10,835 nucleotides of DNA from an uncultured Phenylobacterium sp. (GCA_945952355.1 CAMFIW010000048.1:1-10835), one strand, 5' to 3'; shown: positions 1 to 6,370, counted from the stretch's first letter. The notes: generated by a model not told the origin, from the sequence alone. Numbers and translations are program-made.

Positions 1-2044
1 GGGCTGCGGTCGCCGTGGCGTAGACGTCCTTGTCGCAGGGGTCGACCGCCGCGGTGGTGAAGTTCACCGACTGCGGCGCGTAGAGCTCCACGATGTTCGG
101 GGCCCGGACCGCCGTGCCCTGGTTGGCGCGGATCGTCAGGTCGTCGAACGGGCGCCACTCGGCGCGGGCGGTCCACTGGTTGGTCCGGCCGATCGACGAG
201 TAGTCCGACGAGCGGCCGGCGAATTCAAGGCTCAGCTCCTTGGCGAACGGCACGTCCTTCAGCACCGGGATGCGAAGTTCGCCATAGGCTTCCTTCACGT
301 CGTAGTCGCCGGCGCGGGTGCCGATCGCGTTGAAGAACAGCGCGCCCGAGGCGCCCAGGGCGTCCTGGACGAAGCGGCTTTCTTCCTTGCGGTATTCGGC
401 GCCCACCGCCACGCCCACCGGACCGGCCGGCAGGGTGAACAGGTCGGCCGTCAGGTTGCCGCCGAAGATGGTCTGCTTGACCTCTTGGTCGGTGGACGAC
501 TGGGCGTTGGTCCAGGCGATGGCCGCGGCCGACGGGCCGTCGATCAGGTTCCACGGCACGCAACCCGCGGCGCGGGCGGTCACGTCCCGGCAGACGATCG
601 CGCCGCCGACGGAGACGGCGTCAGTGGCCTGCTGGACGCGCGCCACGTTCGGCACATTGAACGAGGTGGTGGTGCCGGTGGTCTTGCCGAACTGGCCGTA
701 CCAATCCCAGTTGAACTTCCGGCCCAGCGCGTCGAAGTCGCCCTGCATTCCGATCACGTAGCGAGTGGTCTCCCGCTCGGTCTTCACGTCGCGGCCGCCG
801 AATTCCACCCAGAACTTGCCGACCTGGGCGGTCGAGGTCGAGGCGAAGGTCTTGCCGGCCGCCAGCCATTCCGCGCGCAGGGCCGCGTCGGTGGCGGTCG
901 GGCCGGCCAGGTAGGCGTTGTCGCCCTTCAGGCTGACCGGCATGGTGCCGCCGCCCACGGCCGACGAGAAGGCCGGCTGGAAGATGCCGTAGCCGTCGAC
1001 TCGCGAGTACATGAAGTCGGCGAAGGCCTTCACGTGATCGGTGACGGCGTAGTCGACATAGACGCGGCCGATGCCGCGATAGCTCTTGCCCTGCAAGGCG
1101 TTGTAGATGCCCGAATAGATCAGTGCGTCGTCCTGGCAGGTCGGCTGGACGGTGGGCGTGGCGCAGGCCGGGCTCAGGCGCACGACCTGGGTCGGGTTGC
1201 GGTAGTCCAGGGTCACGGAACGGGCCGTGGCGGTGTTGGACGAGCTGATCAGCTGGAAGGTCGCGGTCGGCGCGGTGTTGGATCGCGAGGCCGGGATGAT
1301 GGTCTGCGGGTTGGCCAGCGTGTTGCGGCGGATGCCGGGCAGGGCCCAGTCGCGGTCCTTCTGCATGATCGGCTCGGAGCGCGAGATTTCGCCGCCGATC
1401 AGGATGTTCAGGCGGTCGTCCATCAGCTTCTTGCCGTACAGGCCGCCGAGCCGCCATTCCTGGCCGTCGCTCTCTGCGGACGAGCCGGCCTGGGCGTCGA
1501 TCTGCCAGCCGTCATAGGACTTCTTCATGATGAAGTTCAGGACGCCGGCGATCGCTTCCGAACCATAGACGGCCGACGAGCCGCCAGGCACCACGTCCGC
1601 GCGCTCGATCATCAGCGAGGGGATCATGTTGAGGTCGACGCCCGGCGAGGAAGCGTCCGAGAACGGCAGGCGGCGGCCGTCCATCAGGACCAGGGTGCGG
1701 GTCGCGCCCAGACCGCGGATGTCGGCGCGGGCCTGGCCCGACAGGTAGAGAGAGCTCGAGGAGTTCTGCGCGTTGGTGTTCGCGTTGATGGTCGGCACGT
1801 CGAGCAGAATATCGCCCACCGAGACCGCGCCGGCCTCGCGGATCTGCTCGCTGCTAATCGCCTGCACCGGCACAGGCGCGTTGAAGGTGTCGCGGCGGAT
1901 GCGCGAGCCGGTGACCACCAGCTCCTCGACATCGACGGACTTGCCGGCGTCGGCGGCCAGCGCGAAGTGCGGAACGGCCATGCCGCCCGCGGCGACCGAC
2001 GCCAGAAGCGCCGCTCGGAAAGCGTTGTTCATCGTAAGTTTCAT
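1..2044 (-). CDS. TonB-dependent outer-membrane receptor, C-terminus cut by window edge
   Basis: The gene is open from an ATG at 2044 through the left edge, giving about 681 residues with no stop. Residues 1-30 look like a Sec signal peptide ending FALA-AD. A TonB-box-like stretch with VEELVVTGSRI follows at about 39-49, and then a plug domain to about residue 175. The plug carries the family motifs DIRGLGATRTLVLMDGRR (108-125) and the PGGSSAVYGSEAIAGVLNF segment (153-171). The rest is beta-barrel sequence with alternating aromatic strands. Such receptors use TonB/ExbBD energy to import siderophores, vitamin B12, glycans or other bulky ligands; the ligand here is not readable. ATG 2044 has a G6 run five bases upstream as a possible ribosome site; ATG 2032 (MNNAF) is an in-frame alternative. 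Relatives with this plug type usually exceed 900 residues, so roughly the last third is missing. No other receptor or transporter gene adjoins it here. Confidence 0.95.
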   Translation of the reverse strand, partial: MKLTMNNAFRAALLASVAAGGMAVPHFALAADAGKSVDVEELVVTGSRIRRDTFNAPVPVQAISSEQIREAGAVSVGDILLDVPTINANTNAQNSSSSLYLSGQARADIRGLGATRTLVLMDGRRLPFSDASSPGVDLNMIPSLMIERADVVPGGSSAVYGSEAIAGVLNFIMKKSYDGWQIDAQAGSSAESDGQEWRLGGLYGKKLMDDRLNILIGGEISRSEPIMQKDRDWALPGIRRNTLANPQTIIPASRSNTAPTATFQLISSSNTATARSVTLDYRNPTQVVRLSPACATPTVQPTCQDDALIYSGIYNALQGKSYRGIGRVYVDYAVTDHVKAFADFMYSRVDGYGIFQPAFSSAVGGGTMPVSLKGDNAYLAGPTATDAALRAEWLAAGKTFASTSTAQVGKFWVEFGGRDVKTERETTRYVIGMQGDFDALGRKFNWDWYGQFGKTTGTTTSFNVPNVARVQQATDAVSVGGAIVCRDVTARAAGCVPWNLIDGPSAAAIAWTNAQSSTDQEVKQTIFGGNLTADLFTLPAGPVGVAVGAEYRKEESRFVQDALGASGALFFNAIGTRAGDYDVKEAYGELRIPVLKDVPFAKELSLEFAGRSSDYSSIGRTNQWTARAEWRPFDDLTIRANQGTAVRAPNIVELYAPQSVNFTTAAVDPCDKDVYATATAA

Positions 2045-2076
2045 CTCGGCCCCCCGGCCACAGAGTTGAGCGAAGA

Positions 2077-2098
2077 CGCGCCAGTGGGGGCTGGCGCG
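2077..2098 (-). promoter_or_regulatory. Hairpin in the receptor 5' leader
   Basis: Perfect 8-bp arms, CGCGCCAG (2077-2084) and CTGGCGCG (2091-2098), enclose a 6-base loop. On the receptor transcript the loop reads CCCCCA and lies 32 bases upstream of the start codon. That loop is complementary to the G6 run (2050-2055) that would serve as ribosome site. The hairpin itself is directly visible; a role in translation control is inference. Confidence 0.4.
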
Positions 2099-2186
2099 CG
2101 TGTCGCGCTGTGGTCTGGCCGCGTTTCTCGTCCTCAGAGGTAACAGGGACGGACGTTGGTACCTGACGTTACAGCGGGGGCGGAAA

Positions 2187-2204
2187 CTGTCACGACGCTG
2201 TCAC
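2187..2204 (+). promoter_or_regulatory. PHO-box-like tandem repeat (putative PhoB site)
   Basis: Two identical 7-mers, CTGTCAC at 2187-2193 and 2198-2204, are separated by the 4-base linker GACG, giving an 11-bp period. This is the architecture of the PhoB binding site, whose known consensus is two CTGTCA(T/C) units with a 4-base spacer. All 14 repeat bases fit. The box points rightwards, away from the receptor gene and towards the 3' end of the aldolase-like gene. Canonical PhoB boxes read on the strand of the activated gene, so the target is uncertain. GATTTT at 2216-2221 stands 11 bases downstream, where a -10 element would be expected for a rightward transcript. Confidence 0.5.
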
Positions 2205-2206
2205 GC

Positions 2207-2225
2207 GGACAAACAGATTTTGTCC
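2207..2225. repeat. Inverted repeat GGACAAA-N5-TTTGTCC
   Basis: Perfect 7-bp arms at 2207-2213 and 2219-2225 surround CAGAT. The element begins three bases after the PHO-box-like repeat. The core GGACA recurs at 2241 and 2282 within the 12-bp direct repeats, so this may be part of one operator family. It is too A/T-poor downstream to be a terminator and more resembles a dimeric repressor or activator site. Confidence 0.4.
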
Positions 2226-2240
2226 AAACTGCGTCAATCT

Positions 2241-2293
2241 GGACACGAATTTTGTAATAGTCCGCCGCGGTGCGCTTTTGAGGACACGAATTT
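2241..2293. repeat. Pair of 12-bp direct repeats GGACACGAATTT
   Basis: Identical 12-mers lie at 2241-2252 and 2282-2293, with 41 bp between their starts, close to four helical turns. They sit upstream of the receptor gene. Such helically phased identical sites are typical of cooperative regulator binding, but I do not recognise the motif. Confidence 0.4.
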
Positions 2294-2301
2294 GGTGCGC
2301 A

Positions 2302-2318
2302 GGGGCAATGGATGCCCC
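2302..2318 (-). terminator. Hairpin behind the aldolase-like gene, possible terminator
   Basis: Perfect arms GGGGCA (2302-2307) and TGCCCC (2313-2318) enclose 5 bases, starting 21 bases after the aldolase-like stop codon. It lacks a following U-tract on the leftward transcript; the T6 run (minus strand, 2336-2331) comes before the hairpin instead. It may stabilise the 3' end or assist termination, but it is not a canonical intrinsic terminator. Confidence 0.3.
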
Positions 2319-2339
2319 GATTGGCGTGCGAAAAAAGTC

Positions 2340-3350
2340 TCAGGCGAGTTTCTGAAGTGTTTCAGACAACTCATCGACGGCCTCGGCCGTCGTCGCCCAG
2401 GAGCACATGAAGCGGACCGACCCGTCGAGGAACCGGTAGGCGAACCATCCGGCCTTGTGCAGGCGCTTCAGGGTTGGCTCGTCCATCTCCACGAACACCG
2501 CATTGGCCTCGACCGGGTGCGCCACCTTGAACGGCGACCGCGACGCCAGCCGCTTGGCCATGGCGTTTGCGTGGGCCGCATGGCGGAGGATCGCGCCGTC
2601 CTCCAGCATGCCGATGAAGGGCGCGGCGTAGAAGCGACCCTTGGACGGAAGCTGGCCTGACTGCTTCAGCCGCGCGTCGAACCGGCGCGCGAGGCTCTTG
2701 TCGAGCAGCACCACCGCCTCGGTCGGGCTCATCCCAGCCTTGGTGCCGCCGATCACCAGGATGTCGACGCCTAGGCCCTTGATCGCCTTCAGGTCGAACC
2801 CCGCCGCCGCGGCGTTGGCCAGCCGCGCGCCATCGAGGTGGACGCCATAGCCCCGAGCCTTGACCGGCGCCGTGAGGGCGGCGATCGCATCGGCCGTGTA
2901 GACCGTGCCGTATTCGGTGGCGTTGGTGACCGACAGGGCCGCCGGCGACTGCCAGTGGGCCTGGTCCGGTGCGTCGAGCGGCTCGGTGAGGCTCCCGGCC
3001 TCGATCCGTCCCGAGGCGCCCGGCAGGCGCACCAGGCCCAGGCCATGGCCGAAGAAGCCCGGCGCGCCGGTCTCGTCGGTGCAGACGTGGGCGTGCTCGT
3101 GCGCCAGCACCGCCTCGAACGGCCGGCAGAGGGTCGCCAGCGAGATCGCGTTGGCCGCAGTCCCGGAGGCCACGAAACGCACCTCTGCGTCGGCGTCCAG
3201 CAGGGCGCGTACGGCGTCCGCGGCGCGTCGCGTCACCTGGTCGGAGCCATAGCCCGAGGTGAACCCTTCGCCATTGGCGGCGACCAGTGCGGCCATCGCC
3301 TCTGGCGCGGCCGGCGCGGTGTTGTCGGAGGCGAAGTCGTAGCGCGCCAT
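2340..3350 (-). CDS. Low-specificity L-threonine aldolase-like PLP enzyme
   Basis: The 336-residue protein belongs to the beta-eliminating lyase/threonine aldolase group of fold-type I PLP enzymes. These split L-threonine or L-allo-threonine into glycine and acetaldehyde. Visible landmarks, in order: the N-terminal DFASDNTAP, the phosphate-binding SGTAAN (62-67), an AHEHAHV segment with candidate ring-stacking histidines (84-89), HLDGAR (171-176) whose Asp173 should pair with the PLP nitrogen, GGTKAGM with the Schiff-base lysine Lys204, and a late arginine (Arg313, in SVRFMCSW) in place to bind the substrate carboxylate. Length and motifs are intact. The ATG at 3350 follows AGGAG at five bases. 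It lies 56 bp behind the epoxide hydrolase gene on the same strand and may be co-transcribed with it. The true substrate could be another beta-hydroxy amino acid. Confidence 0.92.
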   Translation of the reverse strand: MARYDFASDNTAPAAPEAMAALVAANGEGFTSGYGSDQVTRRAADAVRALLDADAEVRFVASGTAANAISLATLCRPFEAVLAHEHAHVCTDETGAPGFFGHGLGLVRLPGASGRIEAGSLTEPLDAPDQAHWQSPAALSVTNATEYGTVYTADAIAALTAPVKARGYGVHLDGARLANAAAAGFDLKAIKGLGVDILVIGGTKAGMSPTEAVVLLDKSLARRFDARLKQSGQLPSKGRFYAAPFIGMLEDGAILRHAAHANAMAKRLASRSPFKVAHPVEANAVFVEMDEPTLKRLHKAGWFAYRFLDGSVRFMCSWATTAEAVDELSETLQKLA

Positions 3351-3364
3351 GGGGGCTCCTCGTC

Positions 3365-3382
3365 GGCGGACGATGCTCCGCC
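3365..3382 (-). repeat. Small inverted repeat between epoxide hydrolase and aldolase-like genes
   Basis: Arms GGCGGA (3365-3370) and TCCGCC (3377-3382) enclose 6 bases in the 56-bp gap. On the leftward transcript it forms a 6-bp hairpin just ahead of the aldolase ribosome site. There is no T-tract, so I do not call a terminator. It may only weakly separate the two genes. Confidence 0.25.
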
Positions 3383-3406
3383 TCTAGGGCGCCCAGCGCG
3401 GCGAGG

Positions 3407-4555
3407 CTAGGCCCCTCGCGCCCAGTCTCGCACGTCCTCGACGTAGAGTTCCGGCTCCTCCATCGCGGCGAAGTGACCGCCGCGCGGCTGCTCGGTCCAG
3501 CGTACGATCCGATAGGCCCGTTCGGCATAGGACCTCGGCGGGGCGGAATAGAGCGGCTCGCCAGGGAAGTTCGCGAAGGCGGTCGGCGTCTCGCAGCGCT
3601 CGCCTTCCTTGAAGTTCACGCCGCCCTCTTCGAGCAGGCCGCGATAGTACCAGGCGCCGGTCGCGAAGCTGTCGGTCATCACATAGATCATGATGTTGGT
3701 CAGCAGGCGGTCCTTCGGATGGGCCTCGTCCATCGACTTCTTCGACAGGTCCGACCAGTCGTGGAAGCGTTCGGCGATCCAGGCCGCCTGGCCCACCGGA
3801 TTGCCCGCGCCCATCCAGGCCAGCGACTGCGGCTTCGACGCCTGCAGCCGGAAATAGGCCCCCATCACGTCCATCATCATGCCCTGTTTGGTCATCCAGG
3901 CGACCTCGTCGGGGCTGGTCGGCCCGCCATGCGGCCGGAAGCCCAGCATGTTCAGATGTATGGCGCGCACCGAGGCGCCGTGGTCGTGGCCGAGCCAGGA
4001 GGTGACCAGGGCGCCCCAGTCGCCGCCCTGCGCCAGATAGGTCGGATAGCCCAGCACCTGCGTCATCAGCGTATTGAACAGCCGCGCCGTCGTGCGCTGG
4101 CCGACCGGGCGCGTCGGTTTCGACGAGAAGCCGAAGCCGGGCAGGGACGGGATCACCAGGTCGAAGGCGTCCGAGGCCTGGCCGCCGAAGCGCGAGGGGT
4201 AGGCCAGCTTCTCGATCGCCCCCCAGAACTCGTAGTGCGAGCCCGGCCAGCCATGGGTGATCAGCAGAGGCCGCCTGCCGCCAGCCTCGCCCACCACATG
4301 CAGGAAGTGCAGGTCGAAGTCCTCGACCCGGGCGGTGAACTGCGGGAAGCGGTTGAGGTCGGCCATGGCCGCGCGCCAGTCGTAGCGCTCGCTCCAATGC
4401 TCGCAGAGCCCCTTCAGATAGGCGCCGTCGCAGCCATAGGCCCACCCGTCCGGAACCTCCGGCTGCGGCGGCCAAGGATAGGCCCGCACCTGGTCGAGCA
4501 CGCGCTGGACCACATCCTCGCGCCACGCGACCTCGAAGGGTTTGATGTCCGCCAC
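3407..4555 (-). CDS. Epoxide hydrolase, microsomal/EHN type alpha/beta hydrolase
   Basis: The 382-residue protein has the two-part layout of microsomal-type epoxide hydrolases: an N-terminal EHN region (about 1-95, with WP.. and W..HYDW-like aromatic motifs) and an alpha/beta-hydrolase core. HGWPGS (101-106) is the oxyanion-hole motif. Asp179 in GGDWG is the expected nucleophile. Glu333 in FPGEPL is the likely charge-relay acid, and His361 in RGGHFAAMEEPEL is the catalytic histidine. The last motif closely matches mammalian microsomal enzyme sequence. Tyr303/Tyr304 (AWYYRG) are candidates for epoxide-oxygen contacts. The enzyme opens an epoxide to a trans-diol through an ester intermediate. 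The start is a GTG at 4555 preceded by GGGAGGA six bases upstream. It follows the tetR-family gene by 52 bp on the same strand, which suggests control by that regulator. Confidence 0.93.
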   Translation of the reverse strand: MADIKPFEVAWREDVVQRVLDQVRAYPWPPQPEVPDGWAYGCDGAYLKGLCEHWSERYDWRAAMADLNRFPQFTARVEDFDLHFLHVVGEAGGRRPLLITHGWPGSHYEFWGAIEKLAYPSRFGGQASDAFDLVIPSLPGFGFSSKPTRPVGQRTTARLFNTLMTQVLGYPTYLAQGGDWGALVTSWLGHDHGASVRAIHLNMLGFRPHGGPTSPDEVAWMTKQGMMMDVMGAYFRLQASKPQSLAWMGAGNPVGQAAWIAERFHDWSDLSKKSMDEAHPKDRLLTNIMIYVMTDSFATGAWYYRGLLEEGGVNFKEGERCETPTAFANFPGEPLYSAPPRSYAERAYRIVRWTEQPRGGHFAAMEEPELYVEDVRDWARGA

Positions 4556-4596
4556 GCCCGTCCTCCCTCAGTTTGCGCGCAGGATGGCGGGCTTGC

Positions 4597-4622
4597 CCCG
4601 AGGGTCGTCAAGCACCCTCGGG
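4597..4622 (-). promoter_or_regulatory. Strong hairpin spanning the tetR-family stop codon
   Basis: Nine-base-pair perfect arms, CCCGAGGGT (4597-4605) and ACCCTCGGG (4614-4622), enclose an 8-base loop that contains the TGA stop (4608-4610). It is the strongest simple hairpin I see near a gene junction here. No T-run follows on the leftward strand, so it looks more like a processing, attenuation or stability element between regulator and epoxide hydrolase than an intrinsic terminator. Confidence 0.4.
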
Positions 4623-5210
4623 CCGCAGGCCGCGGGCCAGCGCGTGATTCAGCGTGCGGTGAAGCTTCCGCGCCGCGCCCGGCGGGATCTTCCCCGCCAG
4701 CTCGAGCCCGATCGCGCCGTGGGCCGCGGCCCAGAACAATGCGCCGATCTCATCGGCGTCGCCCTCCAGTACGCCGTCGGACACCAGGGCCTTCACGTAC
4801 TGGGTCTGGGTCTGCCGCGCCCGCTTGCCGGCTGCGACCAACTCCGGATAGTCGGCCTCGTGCGGCTGGTTCAGGTCGAACATCAGCTTGTAGGTGTGCG
4901 GGTGCTCGAAGGCGAAGTTCAGATAGGCCTCGCCCACCGCCGCCCCCTTGGCGCGGGCGCCGCCGGCCGCGGCGTAGGCCGTCTCCAGCGCCTGCGCGAA
5001 CCGGTTGAAACCATTGGTGCGTACGGCGGCCAGGATGTCTTCCTTGTCCTTGAAGTAGCGATAGGGAGTCATTGGACTGACCCCCAGCTCCGAGGCCAGC
5101 TGCCGCATGGTCACGGCGTCGGGGCCATGCTCGGCGAACAGCCGCTCGGCGGCCTCGCACAGCCGCTCGCGGAAGTCGGCCACATCGGAATCGGAGAGGA
5201 CGCGGGGCAT
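4608..5210 (-). CDS. TetR/AcrR-family transcriptional regulator with WHG-type C-domain
   Basis: The 200-residue protein has a TetR N-terminal DNA-binding domain: helix 1 around 12-28 (AAERLFAEHGPDAVTMRQLA region) and the helix-turn-helix at about 34-58, ending in the signature YRYFKDKEDIL. The C-terminal ligand/dimer region carries WAAAHGAIGLELAGKI (160-175), the pattern of the TetR C-terminal WHG family. Proteins of this kind usually repress until a small hydrophobic ligand binds. The gene is divergent from the DUF2855/dioxygenase pair across 87 bp containing a fine palindrome, and it precedes the epoxide hydrolase on its own strand. It is therefore the likely local regulator of both arms. 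The ATG at 5210 has only a weak ribosome site. The ligand is unknown, probably the pathway substrate or product. Confidence 0.94.
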   Translation of the reverse strand: MPRVLSDSDVADFRERLCEAAERLFAEHGPDAVTMRQLASELGVSPMTPYRYFKDKEDILAAVRTNGFNRFAQALETAYAAAGGARAKGAAVGEAYLNFAFEHPHTYKLMFDLNQPHEADYPELVAAGKRARQTQTQYVKALVSDGVLEGDADEIGALFWAAAHGAIGLELAGKIPPGAARKLHRTLNHALARGLRPEGA

Positions 5211-5253
5211 ACCGGACTCAAGGAAAAGAATTCGCTTGCCCTAGGGGTACATC

Positions 5254-5277
5254 TTACGTAATAAATTTACAACGTAA
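5254..5277. promoter_or_regulatory. 24-bp palindrome, probable TetR-family operator
   Basis: Outer arms TTACGT (5254-5259) and ACGTAA (5272-5277) flank a central 8-bp palindrome TAAATTTA (5262-5269). Only the two dinucleotides between arms and centre break the symmetry, so 20 of 24 positions are self-complementary. Size, symmetry and placement in a divergent regulator/target gap fit a TetR-family operator. Binding by the neighbouring regulator is inferred, not shown. Confidence 0.75.
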
Positions 5278-5288
5278 AAAGCCAAGCG

Positions 5289-5293
5289 AGGAA
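5289..5293 (+). promoter_or_regulatory. Ribosome site that sets the GTG start of the DUF2855 gene
   Basis: AGGAA lies four bases before GTG 5298, within GCGAGGAAA. No ATG in this frame occurs nearby at the right N-terminus, so this site decides the start. Confidence 0.6.
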
Positions 5294-5297
5294 ACCG

Positions 5298-6344
5298 GTG
5301 GGCGCCTGGGACGTGGTGATCGACAAAGCCGACCTGCGGCGCGCCGAAATCCGGCCCGCGATCGAGGCTGCGCTGGCCGAGGGCGAGGCGCGCCTGGAGG
5401 TCGAGAGCTTCGCGCTCACCGCCAACAACATCACCTATGGCGTGGTCGGCGACGCCTTCGGCTACTGGCGGTTCTTTCCGGCCCCGGAGGGTCTCGGCCG
5501 CATACCCGTCTGGGGCTTCGCCCGCGTGGTCGAGAGCCGCGCGCCGGACGCACCCGTCGGCCTGCGCCTGTTCGGCTACCTGCCCATGTCCAGCCACGCC
5601 GTGATGCGCCTGGCCAAGGGGCGCACCGGCTATGTCGACACCGCCGCCCACCGCGCCGAGCTGTCGCCGACCTACAACGCCTATGCCGAGGCTCCGGCCG
5701 ACGCGCTGGACGACTATCGATCCCTCCTGCGGCCGCTGCTGATGACCTCGTTCCTGATCGACGACTTCCTCTCCGAGGACCCGGCGATCGCGACCCTGGT
5801 GCTCTCCAGCGCCTCGAGCAAGACGGCCCTGGGCCTGGCCTGGTTCGCCCGCCGCCGCGGCCTGAAGGTCATCGGACTGAGTTCGCCCGCCAACCTGGCG
5901 CGCCTTGAGGCGCTCGGCCTCTACGATCGCATCCTCCCCTACGATCGGGCGGGCGAGCTCTCTTCCGAAGGCCCGGCGGTGTTCGTCGACTTCGCCGGCG
6001 ATCGTGCGGTCGTGGCGGCGGCGCACAAGGCGCTGGGCGCGAGCCTGGCGCGCAGCCTGATCGTCGGCGGCACCCACTGGGAGCGGCGCGGCGGCGACGA
6101 GGCCCTGGCCGGTCCGCAGCCGGTCCTGTTCTTCGCCCCCGACCAGATCCGCAAGCGCATGGGCGAGTGGGGCCCTGCCGAACTGGAAGCCCGCTTCGCG
6201 GCCGGCCTCGCCGCCTTCATCCAGGGCAGCCCCTGGCTCACCCTCGTCCATCACCAGGGCCCGCAGGCCCTGCTCGACGCCTACGCCCAGATCCTCGAAG
6301 GCCGCGCGCGGCCCGAGGACGGTCACATCATCCGACCGGCCTGA
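5298..6344 (+). CDS. DUF2855 family protein, MDR/quinone-reductase-like
   Basis: The 348-residue protein matches my recollection of the DUF2855 family. Its N-terminal half has the family-like segments FALTANNITYGVVGD (38-52), YWRFFPAPEGLGRIPVWGFA (57-76) and RLFGYLPMSSH (90-100). The region around 166-190 (VLSSASSKTALGLAWFARR) resembles the nucleotide-binding edge of medium-chain dehydrogenase/reductases, and FVDFAGD (229-235) resembles the later Rossmann strand. It may therefore be an NAD(P)H-dependent reductase, though no activity is established to my knowledge and the classic GxGxxG is replaced by SSASSKTA. The GTG start is supported by its ribosome site. The stop is 26 bp before the dioxygenase start, so the two genes should share a transcript under the divergent operator. 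No signal peptide or membrane segment is seen; it is probably cytosolic. Confidence 0.85.
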   Translation: MGAWDVVIDKADLRRAEIRPAIEAALAEGEARLEVESFALTANNITYGVVGDAFGYWRFFPAPEGLGRIPVWGFARVVESRAPDAPVGLRLFGYLPMSSHAVMRLAKGRTGYVDTAAHRAELSPTYNAYAEAPADALDDYRSLLRPLLMTSFLIDDFLSEDPAIATLVLSSASSKTALGLAWFARRRGLKVIGLSSPANLARLEALGLYDRILPYDRAGELSSEGPAVFVDFAGDRAVVAAAHKALGASLARSLIVGGTHWERRGGDEALAGPQPVLFFAPDQIRKRMGEWGPAELEARFAAGLAAFIQGSPWLTLVHHQGPQALLDAYAQILEGRARPEDGHIIRPA

Positions 6345-6370
6345 ACCGGTCCTCAAGCGGGAGACACGCC

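Larger units (their letters stand above)
2045..2339. other. Intergenic region rich in possible regulatory elements
   Basis: This 295-bp gap separates the threonine-aldolase-like gene from the receptor gene, both read leftwards. It must hold the receptor promoter. The stretch 2205-2300 is visibly richer in A and T than its surroundings. It contains a tandem CTGTCAC repeat, a 12-bp direct repeat, inverted repeats and two hairpins, listed separately. I could not identify a convincing -35/-10 pair for the receptor: TTGACG (minus strand, 2237-2232) is a good -35 match but has no acceptable -10 at 16-18 bases. No small open reading frame with a ribosome site is apparent. Confidence 0.7.
5211..5297. 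promoter_or_regulatory. Divergent promoter region, tetR-family gene / DUF2855 gene
   Basis: This A/T-rich gap serves both directions. For the leftward tetR-family gene, TTTACG (5278-5273) and TAAGAT (5256-5251) form a 16-bp-spaced -35/-10 candidate, four of six matches each. For the rightward gene, TTGCCC (5236-5241) is a possible -35 with TAATAA (5259-5264) at 17 bp, or TAAATT (5262-5267) at a longer spacing; both are weak. All candidate -10 elements lie in or touch the 24-bp palindrome, so a repressor bound there would block both promoters. An 8-bp palindrome CCCTAGGG lies at 5239-5246. Confidence 0.5.

Noticed and set aside
485..2143. Long plus-strand open frame (552 codons) opposite the receptor gene
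   Set aside because: It is a GC-driven shadow. The translation is rich in Arg, Gly, Val and Ala with no recognisable motif, whereas the minus strand gives clear TonB-dependent receptor sequence.
2232..2237. TTGACG on the minus strand as the -35 of the receptor promoter
   Set aside because: No acceptable -10 hexamer occurs 16-18 bases downstream, so I did not annotate a promoter.
2309..2660. Small rightward gene expressed from the PHO-box-like element
   Set aside because: The frame lies entirely antisense to the aldolase-like gene apart from its first codons, has no ribosome site that I trust, and its sequence has no recognisable features; an antisense RNA remains possible.
2371..3528. Minus-strand frame of 385 codons overlapping the aldolase-like gene
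   Set aside because: It is a different frame of the same strand with low-complexity Arg/Gly/Pro sequence; the 2340-3350 frame carries all PLP-enzyme motifs.
3287..5008. Long plus-strand open frame (573 codons) opposite the epoxide hydrolase and regulator genes
   Set aside because: It spans three real minus-strand genes and their junctions, and its translation turns into low-complexity Arg/Pro sequence.
6167..6370. N-terminal extension of the dioxygenase to an upstream ATG
   Set aside because: The extra 68 residues are Arg/Pro-rich, overlap the DUF2855 gene in another frame, and precede a good ribosome site and a family-typical start at 6371.
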